Shown here: one piece after another, positions 41,742-51,094 of the stretch
Layout of the letters: each line of letters opens with the position of its first letter
Numbering within the stretch: the first letter of the stretch is position 1
The notes under the pieces: model-generated
What the model was told of the DNA's origin: nothing
Databases searched by the model: none
Seen by the model: only the letters and a program-made list of their open reading frames with translations
NCBI RefSeq assembly: GCF_021532275.1
Contig: NZ_JACBOT010000021.1
Coordinates: 372,001-436,000, forward strand
DNA length: 64,000 nt
Source of the DNA: Brevibacterium sp. UCMA 11754
Lineage (GTDB): Bacteria; Actinomycetota; Actinomycetes; Actinomycetales; Brevibacteriaceae
Direction of reading: 5' to 3'
Translations under genes and position numbers: made by a program

Positions 41742-43577
41742 TCAGCCAAAGATCGACTCGTCCAAGTTCGCGCCGGCACTGGGATCTTCGTTGCCGCCGC
41801 CTCCGGACGGGTTTCCGCCGCCGTCGTCGGAGCTGGTGGACCCGCTGTTCGAGTTCGAACCGCTGTTGTCATTGCCGTTCTGGCCGCCGTTCGGATCGCT
41901 GCTCGAGCCCGAGTCGGTGTCAGTTCCATTGTCGGTGCTGCTCGAATCGCTGCCCTCGGAATCGCTGCTCGAATCACTGTTCGAAGCACTGTCGGAATTC
42001 GACGAGCCGGTGTCGTTCGAGTTGCTGCTCTCGTTGCTCGAGGAGCCCCCGTCGTCGTTGCTGCTCGATCCCGAACCCTCGTCGTCGCTGGTCTCCGACG
42101 GTGTGGGAGTGCTCGAAGGTTCAGGTTCCTCCGTCTCCACCGGCTCTTCGGCCGGGCCAGAGGAGATGTAGAGCGTGACGGTGTCGCCCTCTTCGAAGGT
42201 GTAGCCGTTGTCGCCCTCACCCACATCGGCGACCGTGCCCGCTGCGCGGGAGGACTCGATGGTCTGGGTCTCGGCTTCCACCCCCTGTCGTTCGAGGTTC
42301 TGAGTCGCCGAGGATTCGGTCAGTCCGATGTAATCGCTCTTGTCGATTTCGATCGTCTTCGCTGCCTGCGAAGTCGTGGGAGCGCTGGTGCTGGGGTCCG
42401 GCTCGGGCTCGGCGTTGCCTCCTCCGAGGAAGAACCACAGCAGCGAACCGACGGCGATGAGTGCGACGATCGCGAGGATCCAGATGAGGGCGCGGCCCTT
42501 CTTCGACTGCTTCTCGTCGAGTTCCCTGTCCTCTGCGTTCTCCGCGTCGAGTTCGCTGCCGTTCGCAGCCCCGGCGCCCGCTGCACCGGCACCAGCAACA
42601 CCTGCACCCGGGTAGACACGAGTCTCCTCGTTGGACGCCGTGACCGGCATCGCCTTGGTCGTCGGCACGGGTTCGGGGCTGTTGAAGACCTGGGTCAGTG
42701 CATCGGAGGCGGCGCTGCCCAGTCGCATCTGCGGCAGAATCTCTTCGGCAGCTGCGACATCGCCTGCGGCCAGCGCATCGGCGGCCCGGGATACGGCCAT
42801 GGCATCGGAGGGCCTGCGTTCGGGCTTCTTCTCAAGCAGGCAGTCGACGAAGCGGCGCAATGGCTCGGACACCGTGTCCGGCAGCGGCGGATGCTGCTGG
42901 TTGACCTGGGCGATGGCGATCGCGACCTGCGAGTCACCGGTGAACGGACGCTGCCCGGCCAGTGCCTCATAGGCGATGATGCCCAGAGCGTAGAGGTCGG
43001 AGCCGGACCCCGAACCCTTGCCGGTGGCCTGCTCCGGTGCCAGGTACTGGGCGGTGCCCATCACCTGGCCGGTCTTCGTCAGCGGGGCCTGGTCGGTGAC
43101 GCGGGCGATGCCGAAGTCCGTGATCTTGACCCGGAAGTCCGGGGTCATGAGGATGTTGCCGGGTTTGATGTCGCGGTGGATGACTCCGACCTTGTGGGCC
43201 GCCCCCAGCGCCTGCGCGGACTGGGAGACGATGCTCAGAGTGTCCGTCTCCGACAGGGGTGCGCTGCGCTCGATGATCGCCGACAGTGCCTCACCTGGCA
43301 CGTACTCCATGACGAGATAGGGGGATCCCTGCTCGTCGCCGTAGTCGAAGACACCGGCGATTCCGGGGTCCGATGCCCGTCCCATGTTCTGTGCCTCGGC
43401 GCGGAACCGCGCGAGGAAGGTCGTATCCGAAAGGTATTCGTCCTTGAGGATCTTCGCCGCAATCTCACGGCCGAGCACGGAGTCGACGCCCTTCCAGACC
43501 TCGCCCATACCGCCCACGGCGATGCGAGAGGTGAGTTTGTATCGGTTTCCCAACAGGGTGCCTTCGACGGGTCTCAT
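41742..43577 (-). CDS. pknA: Serine/threonine protein kinase PknA with PASTA-like domain and Ser/Asp-rich tail
   Basis: 611 residues. The kinase domain (about 12-270) has AVGGMGEVWKG, Lys42, HRDIKPGNILM with Asp135, and DFGIARV. After a linker and one transmembrane helix (about 364-387) comes one degenerate PASTA-like domain (IGLTESSATQNLERQGVEAE, about 410-475), then about 135 residues almost only of Ser, Asp, Asn, Gly and Glu. Mycobacterial PknA has no PASTA domain and a short outer part, so both features are notable. It starts 4 bp inside pbpA. It phosphorylates division and wall proteins with PknB. Confidence 0.93.
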   Translation of the reverse strand: MRPVEGTLLGNRYKLTSRIAVGGMGEVWKGVDSVLGREIAAKILKDEYLSDTTFLARFRAEAQNMGRASDPGIAGVFDYGDEQGSPYLVMEYVPGEALSAIIERSAPLSETDTLSIVSQSAQALGAAHKVGVIHRDIKPGNILMTPDFRVKITDFGIARVTDQAPLTKTGQVMGTAQYLAPEQATGKGSGSGSDLYALGIIAYEALAGQRPFTGDSQVAIAIAQVNQQHPPLPDTVSEPLRRFVDCLLEKKPERRPSDAMAVSRAADALAAGDVAAAEEILPQMRLGSAASDALTQVFNSPEPVPTTKAMPVTASNEETRVYPGAGVAGAGAAGAGAANGSELDAENAEDRELDEKQSKKGRALIWILAIVALIAVGSLLWFFLGGGNAEPEPDPSTSAPTTSQAAKTIEIDKSDYIGLTESSATQNLERQGVEAETQTIESSRAAGTVADVGEGDNGYTFEEGDTVTLYISSGPAEEPVETEEPEPSSTPTPSETSDDEGSGSSSNDDGGSSSNESSNSNDTGSSNSDSASNSDSSSDSEGSDSSSTDNGTDTDSGSSSDPNGGQNGNDNSGSNSNSGSTSSDDGGGNPSGGGGNEDPSAGANLDESIFG

Positions 43578-45043
43578 TCTTCGACCACCGCTTCCATCAT
43601 GTCCTTGGCGATCGGTCCTGCGACCGTCGCTCCATAAGCTTCGTTGCCCGCGTTTCCGCCGTTCTCCACGACGACCGCGACTGCGATCTTCGGATCATCG
43701 GCTGGGGCGAATGATATGAACCACGCGTGCGGGGCCGCACCGGGTCCGTGCTGTGCGGTACCGGTCTTCGCGGCGACCTTCGTGCCGTTCATCTTGGCCA
43801 CCGAGGCGGTTCCGTTCTCGACCACGCCTTCCATCATCGTGGTCAGCTGATCGGCGGTCTTACCCGAAACGGGCCGCGACATCTGCGCAGGGCGCATCTC
43901 CTTGATGGGTTCGAGGGTGCTCGCGTTCAGAACCCGGTCGACGAGCTGCGGCTTCATCATCTTGCCGCCGTTGGCGATTCCCGCCGTCATCATCGCCATC
44001 TGCATCGGCGTGGACCTGACCTCGTACTGTCCCAGCGAGGACTGAGCCAACTGGGGTGGATTGAGGTCCTTCGGGAACGTGGACGCACTGACGTTGAGCG
44101 GAATCTCCATCTCCTGGCCGAATCCGAACTTCTCCGCCTGTTCCTTGATCGCATCCTCGCCCAGATCCATTCCGAGTGAGGCGAATGAGGTGTTGCAGGA
44201 CTCGGCGAGCGAATCGGCCAGGGACGGGCTTCCGCCGTTGCGGCAGGCGCCCGGATGGGAGTTGCCGATCGTGGAGGTGGTCTGGGGCAGGTCGAGCTCT
44301 GCCGGACCGTTCAGTGTCGAATCCGGCTTGTAATCGCCCGATTCCAGTGCGGCCGCAGCCACGAGGACCTTGAACGTCGAGCCCGGCGGGTACAGGTTGC
44401 CGCCGATGGCGCGATTATAGGCGGGCTTGTCCTCAGCGTTGTTGAGAGTCTCGAAGGCGGACTGTGCTGTCGAGGAGTCATGACTGGCGATGGGGTTGGG
44501 ATCCCAGCCAGGTGTCGAGGCCATTGCGAGGACCTTGCCGGTCTTCGGATCGAGTGCGACCGCTGCACCATTCTGGTTGCCCAGTCCGTCCCATGCGGCC
44601 TTCTGCACCTTCGGATCGATGCTCAGCTCCACGGCCGCACCGCGGGGCTGCTCACCTGTGACCAGGCTGCCGACCTTGTCGTAGAACAGAGCGTCGGAGT
44701 CGCCGGAGAGGTACTCGCCGGAGGCACGCTCCATGCCTGAAGCTCCCGAGACAATGGAGTAGTACCCGGTCATGGAGGCGTATGCACGGGGGTCGAGGCC
44801 CTCCGAGCCGTACTTGCGCTGGAACTTGTATTTGTCGTCGACTGGTTCCGAGTAGGCGATCTTCTTGCCGTCGACGAGGATCGGACCCCGGTCGCGAGCC
44901 AGCTGGTCGAGGACCTTCCGGTTGTTGAGCGCATTGTTGTTCAGTGAGTCGGCGGTCACGAACTGAACCCAGCTGGTGGAGCTGAACAGGAGCGCGAACA
45001 TGACGAACCCGACGATGCTGATGTGTTTCAGTGGCTTCTTCAT
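43574..45043 (-). CDS. pbpA: Class B penicillin-binding protein PbpA
   Basis: 489 residues. One N-terminal membrane helix (about 7-25), a dimerisation/pedestal region, then the transpeptidase domain with STFK (Ser222, Lys225), SCN (282-284) and KTGTAQ (about 424). It cross-links peptidoglycan, paired with the SEDS polymerase encoded just upstream. The start ATG overlaps the rodA stop by 4 bp and its stop overlaps the pknA start by 4 bp. Length and order match the family. Confidence 0.95.
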   Translation of the reverse strand: MKKPLKHISIVGFVMFALLFSSTSWVQFVTADSLNNNALNNRKVLDQLARDRGPILVDGKKIAYSEPVDDKYKFQRKYGSEGLDPRAYASMTGYYSIVSGASGMERASGEYLSGDSDALFYDKVGSLVTGEQPRGAAVELSIDPKVQKAAWDGLGNQNGAAVALDPKTGKVLAMASTPGWDPNPIASHDSSTAQSAFETLNNAEDKPAYNRAIGGNLYPPGSTFKVLVAAAALESGDYKPDSTLNGPAELDLPQTTSTIGNSHPGACRNGGSPSLADSLAESCNTSFASLGMDLGEDAIKEQAEKFGFGQEMEIPLNVSASTFPKDLNPPQLAQSSLGQYEVRSTPMQMAMMTAGIANGGKMMKPQLVDRVLNASTLEPIKEMRPAQMSRPVSGKTADQLTTMMEGVVENGTASVAKMNGTKVAAKTGTAQHGPGAAPHAWFISFAPADDPKIAVAVVVENGGNAGNEAYGATVAGPIAKDMMEAVVEE

Positions 45044-46629
45044 CGTTCACCTCCGGTAGTGCCCAGATTCGTCGTCGGGTCCTCAACGGACCGGTCTGTC
45101 TCGAGATCGGCGGCGCCGAAGTTGGTCGTCGGCGCATCGTCGCTGGTGGCGCGATCCGTGGCGAGACGGCCAGTCGCGTGTTCGCGTGCTCCCTCGACAC
45201 GTCTCGTGTCATTGCGATTCCCAGTCGCCCGCGCCGAGGCGGTGGCGTCGTCGGGATCCTCCGTGATCTTGAGGACACCGGTGTGGAACTCCTCCACCGG
45301 TCGCCTGGCATTGTCGGAGATGCGCAGGAGCAGCGCGATGATCATCCAGTTTGCGATCAGAGACGACCCGCCTTGGGCGAGGAACGGCGTGGTCAGACCC
45401 GTGAGCGGAATGAGGCGGGTGACGCCGCCGACGACGACGAAGACCTGCAGGGCGATCGTGAAGCTCAAGCCCGTGGCCAGCAGGGTGCCGAAACCGTCGC
45501 GCAGCTGCTGGGCGGTCTTGATGCCGCGCTGGAAGATGAACAGGTAGCAGAGCAGGATGACGAAGAGTCCCGCCATGCCCAGTTCTTCGCCGAGGCTGGC
45601 GTAGATGAAGTCGGATTCGGCGAATGGCACCATGTTCGGTCGACCTTCGCCAAGACCTGTGCCGAAGAGCCCTCCATTGGACATGCCGAACAGGCCCTGA
45701 ACGAGCTGATACGACCCGCCGGCTTCCTTGTTATAGACCTCAGGGTCCAGAGCGCTGAGCCAGCCCTCGAGACGCTGCTGAACGTGCGTGAAATATAGAC
45801 TTGCGAATACTGCTCCCAGGGCGAAGAAGCCCAGGCCGAGCAGAATCCAGGCCCTCTTTGCCGTCGCGGTGTAAAGCATTGCGACGAAGAGCCCGAAGAA
45901 GAGCAGCGAAGTGCCGAGATCTCGCTCGAACACGAGGACGCCCACACTGGCGATCCACGCGGCCACTATCGGCCCGAGGTCGCGAAGTCGTGGCCACCTG
46001 ATTCCGAGGAACTTGGGGCCGGCGAGGACCAGTTGATCGCGATAAGTAACCAGATATCCAGCGAAGAATATCGTCAGCAGGATTTTCGAGGCTTCGCCTG
46101 GCTGGAACGATCCGAAGAATGGAACCTTGATCCAGATGCGCGCCCCGTAGTGCTCGGTGCCGAGTCCGGGGACCAGCGGGAGCAGGAGCAGGATCAGTCC
46201 TGTGAGTCCGGCGATATAGGTGTAGCGCCGCAGCGTCCGATGGTCCTTGAGGAAAACGAGAACGGCGACGGCCAGTCCCACACCCAGCGTCATCCAGATC
46301 AACTGCGTCATTCCACTGTTCTGGAACTCGGGGCGGCCCAGGTCGACCCGGTAGATCATCGCCAGGCCCAGGCCGTTGAGCAGAACCGCGATCGGGACGA
46401 GAACAGGGTCGGCGTACTTGGCCTTCCACCACACGACGATGTGGATGATGAGGCCGAGTGCGGCCAACCATGCCGCGTACTGGTAGACATTGGCGGGGAT
46501 CGTGTCCTCGGTGCCGAGTCCCACGAGGGCATAGGCGCTCGTGGATACGGCGATTGCGAGGATGAGGAGGCCGAGTTCAGCCAAGCGATAAGGCCGTGGC
46601 CGCGCGCCTTGGTTGGGGTTCGCGGACAT
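45040..46629 (-). CDS. rodA: SEDS glycosyltransferase RodA/FtsW family
   Basis: 529 residues. Some ten to twelve hydrophobic helices span about 15-440, with signature parts DLGTSLLFFGLFVAMLYTA, PFAESDFIYASLGEELG and RLIPLTGLTTPFLAQGGSS near the end. It polymerises glycan strands from lipid II together with PbpA. After the last helix an unusually long hydrophilic tail of about 85 residues contains twin PTTNFG and PTTNLG motifs. These Thr residues next to Asp/Glu could be targets for the neighbouring kinases and FHA proteins. It overlaps stp by 1 nt (TAATG). Confidence 0.94.
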   Translation of the reverse strand: MSANPNQGARPRPYRLAELGLLILAIAVSTSAYALVGLGTEDTIPANVYQYAAWLAALGLIIHIVVWWKAKYADPVLVPIAVLLNGLGLAMIYRVDLGRPEFQNSGMTQLIWMTLGVGLAVAVLVFLKDHRTLRRYTYIAGLTGLILLLLPLVPGLGTEHYGARIWIKVPFFGSFQPGEASKILLTIFFAGYLVTYRDQLVLAGPKFLGIRWPRLRDLGPIVAAWIASVGVLVFERDLGTSLLFFGLFVAMLYTATAKRAWILLGLGFFALGAVFASLYFTHVQQRLEGWLSALDPEVYNKEAGGSYQLVQGLFGMSNGGLFGTGLGEGRPNMVPFAESDFIYASLGEELGMAGLFVILLCYLFIFQRGIKTAQQLRDGFGTLLATGLSFTIALQVFVVVGGVTRLIPLTGLTTPFLAQGGSSLIANWMIIALLLRISDNARRPVEEFHTGVLKITEDPDDATASARATGNRNDTRRVEGAREHATGRLATDRATSDDAPTTNFGAADLETDRSVEDPTTNLGTTGGER

Positions 46630-48083
46630 TACTGTGACTCCTCAGTGATGGCATCACTGGGATCGACCGCTTGGGAACTCGGTGGTGACGGTGCGGGATC
46701 GCTGGGGCTCGCGGTGTCTTCGGCATTACCCGAGACAGTGCCGGACTTGTCGGCTTCCTGACGCAGGTTCTCGATGATGCGATCGGCCTCGTCGCGGGAG
46801 TCAGCCTGGATGGAGCCGCGCAGACGATCCTGCGAGAAGCTGTTGAGGGTGCCGACCTCGATGTCGGTGGTGTCCTCGAGCTGGCTGAGTTCGATGGGTC
46901 CCAAGGTGGTGTCGAGTCCCCGGTAGAGGGTGACTTTCCCGTCGAGATTCGTCAGGTAGTAGTGGTTGTTCATGTAGTTGTAGGCGAAGAATCCGCCTAC
47001 GGCGATCGCGACGATGACGATGGCAGCGATGATCCAACCCAGGTAGGACCGCTTTTCGACCTCGTCGTCGTCAGCGTCGAGGTCATCCTCCTCGGTGGGT
47101 TCGTCCCTGTCGGACGTCTCCGTGTCGGTGCGCTGGGAGGGTGGGACCACCTCGGCGGTGGGCTCCTGCTTATCGGAGTCGGACACCGCCTGCAGGGGAA
47201 CGGTGTCGGTGGGGGTGTCGCCGTTGCCGTAGTGGGGCTGTGTCTCCGCGCTGGCTTCGTCGACGTCGGGGTTCATGCCGATCGTGGCGTACTTCGGGTT
47301 GAGGTGGACGGAACCGACGGAGCTGCCGTGCACGGTGTCGACGGTGCCCTCGAGCACGTCGCCGATGACGACGGTGACGTTGTCGGCGCCGCCCCCTGCC
47401 AGGGCCAGGTCGATGAGCTGACGGCAGCATTCGTCGGGATCGGAGACCTCGGCGAGGATACGGGCGATGTCATCGATGTCCGCGAAGCCGGTCAGCCCGT
47501 CCGAGCACAGCATCCAGCGGTCGCCGACGTGGGCTTCGCGCAGGGTGAGGTCGAGATCGGGCGAGGCTCCGACGTCGCCGAGGACCTTCATGACGACCGA
47601 TCGCTGCGGGTGGGTCTCCGCCTCGTCAGCGGTGATGCGGCCTTCGTCGACGAGCATCTGGACGAAGGTGTGGTCGTGGGTGACGGTCTGAAGTTCACCG
47701 TCGCGCAGCACGTAGCCGCGGGAGTCGCCGATGTGGGCGAGTGCGAACCGGTTGCCCGGTGCCCTCAGCAGAGCGGTGACCGTGGTGCCCATGCCGGCGA
47801 GCTCGGGCTGTTCGGCGACACCGCGGCAGATGCGGTCATTGGCCTCGAGGATCGAGGTGCGCAGGATCTCCAGAGCGTCTTCGCCGCTGGGTTCGCGATC
47901 GAGGTCGGCGAGGCGGGAGACGGTGATCGCCGAGGCGACGTCTCCGCCTGCGTGACCGCCCATTCCGTCAGCGATGAGTAAGAAATTCGGACCCGCATAG
48001 CCGGAATCCTGGTTGTTCTTACGCACCAGCCCGGTGTGAGACCGGGCTGCTGAACGGAGGGTGATCGTACCGTCGGTCGTCAC
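46629..48083 (-). CDS. stp: PP2C-type serine/threonine phosphatase
   Basis: 484 residues. The PP2C domain spans 1-240: RSHTGLVRKNNQDSGYAG (metal Asp), LLIADGMGGHAGGDVASAI (metal Asp), LLRAPGNRFALAHIGDSRGY, and MLCSDGLTGFADI with GGADNVTVVI. A linker, one transmembrane helix (YLGWIIAAIVIVAIAVGGFF) and an extracellular part of about 140 residues follow. It reverses PknA/PknB phosphorylation. GTG 48083 overlaps the fhaB stop by 4 bp and is preferred over the longer open frame, since the PP2C fold starts here. Confidence 0.94.
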   Translation of the reverse strand: MTTDGTITLRSAARSHTGLVRKNNQDSGYAGPNFLLIADGMGGHAGGDVASAITVSRLADLDREPSGEDALEILRTSILEANDRICRGVAEQPELAGMGTTVTALLRAPGNRFALAHIGDSRGYVLRDGELQTVTHDHTFVQMLVDEGRITADEAETHPQRSVVMKVLGDVGASPDLDLTLREAHVGDRWMLCSDGLTGFADIDDIARILAEVSDPDECCRQLIDLALAGGGADNVTVVIGDVLEGTVDTVHGSSVGSVHLNPKYATIGMNPDVDEASAETQPHYGNGDTPTDTVPLQAVSDSDKQEPTAEVVPPSQRTDTETSDRDEPTEEDDLDADDDEVEKRSYLGWIIAAIVIVAIAVGGFFAYNYMNNHYYLTNLDGKVTLYRGLDTTLGPIELSQLEDTTDIEVGTLNSFSQDRLRGSIQADSRDEADRIIENLRQEADKSGTVSGNAEDTASPSDPAPSPPSSQAVDPSDAITEESQ

Positions 48084-48598
48084 GATTGGGTCTCCAGCGT
48101 CGTATGGCCGATGGTGATCTGGGTGCCGATCCGCAGACTGATGGGCGAATGCATGGGCGAGCCGTCGACGATCGTCCCGTTCGTCGAGCCCAGGTCCTCC
48201 AGGACCCAAGAGCCGTTGGCGGCCACGATTCGCGCATGATGGCTGGAGGCGAAATCGTCATTGATGACGATCGAGTTGTCCGGTGCACGCCCGAAGGTCA
48301 CCGGCGCCCCGGAGAGAGTGATCAAGGTCCCGGTCAAGGGCCCACCGGTGACGCGGACAGATCCCGGATGCGCTTGAGACCTCGCGGGAGCAGGCGTCGG
48401 CGCGGGGACCGGTGCTGGTCTGCTCGGTGCCGGACTCGGTGCTGCGTTACGGGAGGCCCTGCCACCTCGGCGAGACTTCCTGGGGGCCTTTTTGGCACCG
48501 AAGATGTCGCGCCTGAGGACACCGGCCACTCCGAGGACGAAGAGCCAGAGGATGATGAAGAAGGCGAACCGGAAGACGGTGACGGTGAATTCGCTCAC
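48080..48598 (-). CDS. fhaB: FHA-domain protein FhaB
   Basis: 172 residues. One N-terminal membrane helix (FRFAFFIILWLFVLGVAGVL), a basic Pro/Ala-rich linker, and a C-terminal FHA domain with VTFGRAPDNSIVINDDFASS and HHARI, then DLGSTNGTIVDG. The Arg, Ser and Asn of phosphothreonine binding are present. FhaB (FipA-linked) joins PknA/PknB signals to division and wall synthesis. It overlaps fhaA by 4 bp and stp by 4 bp. Confidence 0.94.
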   Translation of the reverse strand: MSEFTVTVFRFAFFIILWLFVLGVAGVLRRDIFGAKKAPRKSRRGGRASRNAAPSPAPSRPAPVPAPTPAPARSQAHPGSVRVTGGPLTGTLITLSGAPVTFGRAPDNSIVINDDFASSHHARIVAANGSWVLEDLGSTNGTIVDGSPMHSPISLRIGTQITIGHTTLETQS

Positions 48599-49437
48599 TG
48601 GGCGTCCTGTTCGATCTCGTGGTAGCGCACCTCTGCATCTCCGGCCATGAGGACATCACCGTCGGAGAGGTTCGCCGAGGTGAGCTTGCGGCCGCGCAGA
48701 AGTGTTCCGTTGGTCGATCCGAGGTCGTTGGCGACCGCGTGATCGCGCTCGACGGTGATCTCGAAGTGTCGGCGGGAGACGCCGGGGTCGTCGATGACGT
48801 AGTCGGAGCTGGATGAGGACCGTCCGAAGACGTTCGTGCCCTGGTGCAGTGCGTAGTCCTGGCCGTGGATGGTCACGCTCGCATCGATCGTGCGTGACCT
48901 GGACGGTGCGGCCTGGCGCACTGGCGCCGGTGTGGGTTCCGGGGTGCGCCTGGGCGGGACCGGACGGGAACCGGAGTTGGCCTGTCCTTCACCCACGATG
49001 TTGTGTGAGCGGGACACGGGATCGTAGCCGCCGCGGTTGGCCGGCTGGGCCGCGGGCGATCCGTCGGGACGCTGGGTGCTTGAGACGACACGGTACATTC
49101 CGGTGTCGAGGTCTTCTGCTTCGACGAATTCGACGGAGACGGGACCGACGAAGCTGTAGGCCTGCTCGACCGCGTGATCACCGATCACCTGTCGCAGGTC
49201 CGAGCGGAGTTCGTTCTCGAGGCCCGAGAGCCGGTCGAAATCTGTGGGTGACAGCTCGATGCTGTAGTGGTTGGCGGTCAGTGTCCGTCCGCGCGAGACG
49301 ACTGCGGCCTTGTTATCGGCTTCGCGTCGCAGCGAGCCGGCCAGTTCGACCGGTTCCACCTGTGAGCGGAACGCTTTGGCGAAGGCGCCGTTGACGACAT
49401 TCTCCAATCCCTTCTCGAAACGATCGAGAATCCCCAT
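48595..49437 (-). CDS. fhaA: DUF3662 and FHA domain protein FhaA
   Basis: 280 residues. DUF3662 occupies about 1-115 (MGILDRFEKGLENVVNGAF, VEPVELAGSLRREADNKAAV). A Pro/Arg-rich linker follows and the FHA domain lies at about 195-275 with GTNVFGRSSSSSDYVIDDPG, SRRHFEI and NDLGSTNGTLLRG. FhaA binds phosphorylated MviN/FhaB-type partners and tunes peptidoglycan synthesis. It is the first gene of the operon; the length is about half of the mycobacterial protein, whose linker is longer. Confidence 0.94.
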   Translation of the reverse strand: MGILDRFEKGLENVVNGAFAKAFRSQVEPVELAGSLRREADNKAAVVSRGRTLTANHYSIELSPTDFDRLSGLENELRSDLRQVIGDHAVEQAYSFVGPVSVEFVEAEDLDTGMYRVVSSTQRPDGSPAAQPANRGGYDPVSRSHNIVGEGQANSGSRPVPPRRTPEPTPAPVRQAAPSRSRTIDASVTIHGQDYALHQGTNVFGRSSSSSDYVIDDPGVSRRHFEITVERDHAVANDLGSTNGTLLRGRKLTSANLSDGDVLMAGDAEVRYHEIEQDAQ

Positions 49438-49835
49438 GGCACCTCCTCATCCAGGTGTCGTGCGCGTGACGAACGTTTCGCCACCAGCCCGGACTGTGCG
49501 TCCGAGCGAGTCTGTCTAGGTGAGTCCACGCTCGGAAAAGGACACCGAGACGGAGACACCAACACCCAATCCTAACGCGGTGAAGCTCTCAACTCACGTC
49601 ACTGGGTATTTCGGGGCCGAGGTCTGCTCGGATTCCCGGCGGTCGTCCAGCTTAGGGGTTGTCGCTGAGTACTCCTTGAGCTTCTGACGAGCGCCGATGT
49701 CATGGGAGATGAGGCGTGCGTCACCCCAGACGCGAGACCGACAGGCAGTGAATGTGAACGTCGACACGTTTCGGGCGTTTCGGCTGACCTCGGTTTCATT
49801 CTTCGGGGTCGCGATGCTAGAGTTTTCTCTTGTTC
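49438..49835. other. Non-coding gap upstream of fhaA and tRNA-Leu
   Basis: About 400 bp without a credible gene on either strand; the open frames present have no family resemblance. It must hold the promoter of the fhaA-pknB operon (minus strand) and that of tRNA-Leu (plus strand). I could not fix a -35/-10 pair with confidence. Confidence 0.6.
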
Positions 49836-49919
<84 letters not shown>

Positions 49920-49927
49920 CAGTGAAC

Positions 49928-49973
49928 AACAGCCCTTCACCGGGGCCCTTCGGGGCCGAGGTGGAGGGCTGTT
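49928..49973. terminator. Terminator after tRNA-Leu
   Basis: AACAGCCCT pairs with AGGGCTGTT, with inner CACC/GGTG and GGCCC/GGGCC stems. It serves tRNA-Leu and the end of the convergent mevalonate operon. Confidence 0.78.
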
Positions 49974-50008
49974 TCGTGTGTGGGAGCGTTTGGAGGCCTG
50001 GGCCGGGG

Positions 50009-51094
50009 TCAGCTCCCCGAGCGTCGGGACAGTTCCTCGACGTTGATTCCGCGCAGACGGCAGAATTCGCCGAGGCGGCCCCGTGTGAGCAGGTCTGTGC
50101 GGGTGAGGTCTTCTGCCGTCTCGGCTCCGAGCAGGGCGAATAGCGCCCTGGTCTGAGACTGCCACGTGTTCACCACTTCAACGAGACGGTCCGCGCCTCC
50201 ATCGAGCACGGCCTGCAGGAACGTGCCGGCAACCCCGACGGCCCGCGCACCGCAGGCAAGGGCCTTGACGACGTCATAGGGGTTGCGCACCCCGCCGGAG
50301 GCGAGGAGCACGGGCCCCTGGACGGGGGAATCGAGCAGGCAGGTCAGGGCGGATTGGCCGAACCCGGTGAGCATGGAGAAGTCCTCGGCGCCGGCGCGGT
50401 CGTTCTCGATACGGAGGAAGTCCGTGCCGCCGGCGCCGCTGACATCGGCGAAGCGCACGTCGATCGAGGCCAGCAGCTCCAGCGTGCGACGGCTGAGCCC
50501 GAAACCGACCTCCTTGACGATGACCGGCACGGGGCAGGATGCGACGATCTGTTCGAGCCCGTGTGCCCATTCGGAGAAGTCGCGGGTGCCCTCGGACATC
50601 GCGGTCTCCTGCACCGGGTTGATATGGATCTGAAGGGCGTCGGCCTGCAGCAGGTCGACGGCACGGCGGGCATCCTCGGCGCTGCGACCGGCACCGAGGT
50701 TGGCCATGACGAAGCCGTTCGGGTTCTCCTCGCGGATGATCGTGAAGCCCTTCGCCGCGTCCGAATCGTCGAGAGCCACGCTCATCGAACCGCAGGCCAT
50801 CGGCAGCCCGGTCTCGGCGGCCGCGATCGCAAGGTTGCGGTTGATCGCCGCCGTCGTGTCGGTGCCTCCGGTCATGCCATTGACATAGAAGGGCGTCGGC
50901 CAGGTCCACTCGCCGAGGCGGACGCTGAGGTCGACCCGTTCCGGGTTCGTCCCGCCGAGGGCATGGTGGACGAACTCGAGATCGTCGAAATCGGTGCGCC
51001 GCGGCGCTTCGGACTGCTGCTCGGAGGCCAGCCGGACGTGATCGTCCTTGCGTGTCGCGCGGGCGGAACGGGCCTGGGGGCTCTCAGAAGTCAT
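50009..51094 (-). CDS. fni: Type II isopentenyl-diphosphate isomerase (FMN)
   Basis: About 361 residues. RKDDHVRLASEQQ is the N-terminal signature, YVNGMTGGTDTTAAINRNLA the FMN/substrate loop, ALQIHINPVQETAMSEGTRD the active centre with Gln/Glu, VKEVGFGLSRRTLELL and GAGGTDFLRIEN follow, and the C-terminal LLASGGVRNPYDVVKAL holds the FMN phosphate. It interconverts IPP and DMAPP. It is the last gene of the operon, overlapping the phosphomevalonate kinase gene by 11 bp. ATG 51094 is chosen over TTG 51097. Confidence 0.93.
   Translation of the reverse strand: MTSESPQARSARATRKDDHVRLASEQQSEAPRRTDFDDLEFVHHALGGTNPERVDLSVRLGEWTWPTPFYVNGMTGGTDTTAAINRNLAIAAAETGLPMACGSMSVALDDSDAAKGFTIIREENPNGFVMANLGAGRSAEDARRAVDLLQADALQIHINPVQETAMSEGTRDFSEWAHGLEQIVASCPVPVIVKEVGFGLSRRTLELLASIDVRFADVSGAGGTDFLRIENDRAGAEDFSMLTGFGQSALTCLLDSPVQGPVLLASGGVRNPYDVVKALACGARAVGVAGTFLQAVLDGGADRLVEVVNTWQSQTRALFALLGAETAEDLTRTDLLTRGRLGEFCRLRGINVEELSRRSGS

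Noticed and set aside
41688..43637. Long plus-strand open frame of 649 codons over pknA
   Set aside because: It is a GC-bias shadow of pknA; composition is low-complexity without any family motif, and pknA shows full kinase motifs.
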